From the NCBI GenBank assembly GCA_039024635.1, contig JBCCQA010000009.1:62001-126000 (forward strand): 64,000 bases of DNA, in the 5' to 3' direction. This document shows, piece after piece, positions 63,262 to 64,000 of this stretch. The DNA is from Kuafuiihalomonas sp039024635 (GTDB lineage Bacteria; Myxococcota; Kuafuiibacteriia; Kuafuiibacteriales; Kuafuiibacteriaceae). The position numbers and the translations under genes were made by a program. The first letter of the stretch is position 1. Each line of letters begins with the position of its first letter. The notes below the pieces were generated by a model that was given only the letters and a program-made list of their open reading frames with translations, ran no database searches and was not told the DNA's origin.

Positions 63262-63792
63262 CTACTTTGCCTCTTGCTCCTTCGTCGTGCGGAGCTCCGC
63301 GTCACAGACAACGCCAAACGCATGTGTAATAGCACGCAAGTTAGTCTGGAGGTTATCGAGCGCCTCAAGGAATTCGTCTTGCGCATCCCATCGCGACTCG
63401 TGCTGGTTGCCCTTCAACTGCGGCCCCAGCTCTCTCGCGAGACGAAGCGCCTCCTCGTCCTCGAAGGCCGATAGTTCACTGTGCCACTTGGTGAGGAACG
63501 GCCGCAGCCCATCGTTCAGGAGGCGAATTGCGAGCGGCCCTACGGATTCCGGGCCAGCCACGGCATCAGGGCCGACGTCGAGGAGCGTCTGTCGCACCGA
63601 GGTGAAGAGATTGTAGAGCGAGGTCAGGGCCTCTCGAGCGGACGCCTCCTGGTCCAGCCTTTGCGTCGCGACCCTCGTAGAGAGCTGAACGTAGAGCACC
63701 CACGCTGCCCGTCGCTGTGGCTCGGACCGCTGAATGCTCACCCCTCCGAGACCAAACGGGAGATTGAAGCTGATGCTGTCGACCTTGAACAT
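63262..63792 (-). CDS. Conserved hypothetical helical protein
   Basis: A 176-aa protein starting MFKVDSISFNLPFGLGGVSI. It has RAAWVLYVQLSTRVATQRLD, ALTSLYNLFTSVRQTLLDVG, LAIRLLNDGLRPFLTKWHSE and a helical tail with FLEALDNLQTNLRAITHAFG. I recall the same order of motifs in unnamed proteins of actinobacterial conflict-gene islands, but no function is known to me. The start at 63792 was chosen because family-like sequence begins there; the frame is open upstream to 63939. It is divergent from the gene that runs off the window end. Confidence 0.6.
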   Translation of the reverse strand: MFKVDSISFNLPFGLGGVSIQRSEPQRRAAWVLYVQLSTRVATQRLDQEASAREALTSLYNLFTSVRQTLLDVGPDAVAGPESVGPLAIRLLNDGLRPFLTKWHSELSAFEDEEALRLARELGPQLKGNQHESRWDAQDEFLEALDNLQTNLRAITHAFGVVCDAELRTTKEQEAK

Positions 63793-63923
63793 AGGGTGTA
63801 CAGGCTGCCGCAGGCTCGACCGGCGGTCGAGCCCGCGAAAGGACCTGAGTGTTTGTCTAGCGGGCCGGGGCTGGCGCCTCCCTTGGGCCTTCCGACGCGC
63901 CGTCGACTGCGAGAGGATGGGGT

Positions 63924-64000
63924 GTGCTGCCGCCTCCACTCCACGTGCACATCCTCTTCGACCCCTCCTCGAACCGTGCCTCCGAGGTCGCCCGAGCCGT
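63924..64000 (+). CDS. Start of an unknown protein, cut by window end
   Basis: A GTG at 63924 follows GAGAGG with seven bases between. The frame reads VLPPPLHVHILFDPSSNRAS and stays open to the edge. The strand-like HVHILFDPSS followed by a helix is how many alpha/beta signalling domains (for instance TIR-like folds) begin, but 25 codons are too few to name it. It stands divergent from the conserved hypothetical gene, with overlapping upstream regions. Confidence 0.4.
   Translation, partial: MLPPPLHVHILFDPSSNRASEVARA

Overview
The window is G+C-rich bacterial chromosome from a Gram-negative organism. A KDO-8-phosphate phosphatase, several lipoproteins with signal peptides, a DUF4388-type protein, FHA and FecR-like proteins, very long TPR proteins and dense overlapping operons all suggest Myxococcota or a relative in the former Deltaproteobacteria. 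This placement is inferred from gene content; there is no rRNA gene here.

Region 1 (1-24.5 kb) is mostly housekeeping. It holds a cut-off lipoprotein, an FHA protein, queC, tRNA-Leu(UAG), a 132-bp tandem repeat array, tig-clpP-clpX, kdsC, a large beta-repeat lipoprotein and a methyltransferase-CTP synthase fusion. These are followed by a C-terminal processing protease, an M23 peptidase, a HelD-like helicase, a slipin, a KamA-like radical SAM enzyme, HU, and a tight minus-strand operon coaBC-UDG-nfeD-uppP.

Region 2 (23.4-43.4 kb) is lineage-specific. A hypothetical protein precedes a ClpA-type unfoldase that carries a ClpP-docking loop and a VWA-like lipoprotein. On the minus strand there is a four-gene operon: an 11-kb TPR gene (3685 aa), a membrane TPR protein, a DUF4388 protein with a pseudopilin-like tail, and a FecR-like protein.

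Region 3 (43.4-52.0 kb) is housekeeping again: a PerM/AI-2E permease, guaA, a lipase-like hydrolase, serB, ppk, a Nudix hydrolase, a CDF metal exporter and tRNA-Val(CAC).

Region 4 (52.0-64 kb) is a genomic island that begins at the 3' end of tRNA-Val. It has a tyrosine integrase with an overlapping excisionase-like ORF, a protein with an N-terminal HTH and a Rep_trans/MobT-like core, decayed genes and small ORFs. It also has a cluster of conflict-type genes: zinc-ribbon/HEPN, RES, and TIR-transmembrane-TPR with a coupled 49-aa ORF. At the window end a conserved hypothetical protein stands divergent from a gene that runs off the edge. No right attachment site was found, so the island probably continues beyond the window.

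The most unusual signals are a repeated two-hairpin element with compensatory base changes (three tandem copies before tig, one copy between clpX and kdsC), the methyltransferase-PyrG fusion, the 3685-aa TPR operon, and the MobT-like gene in the defence-rich island.
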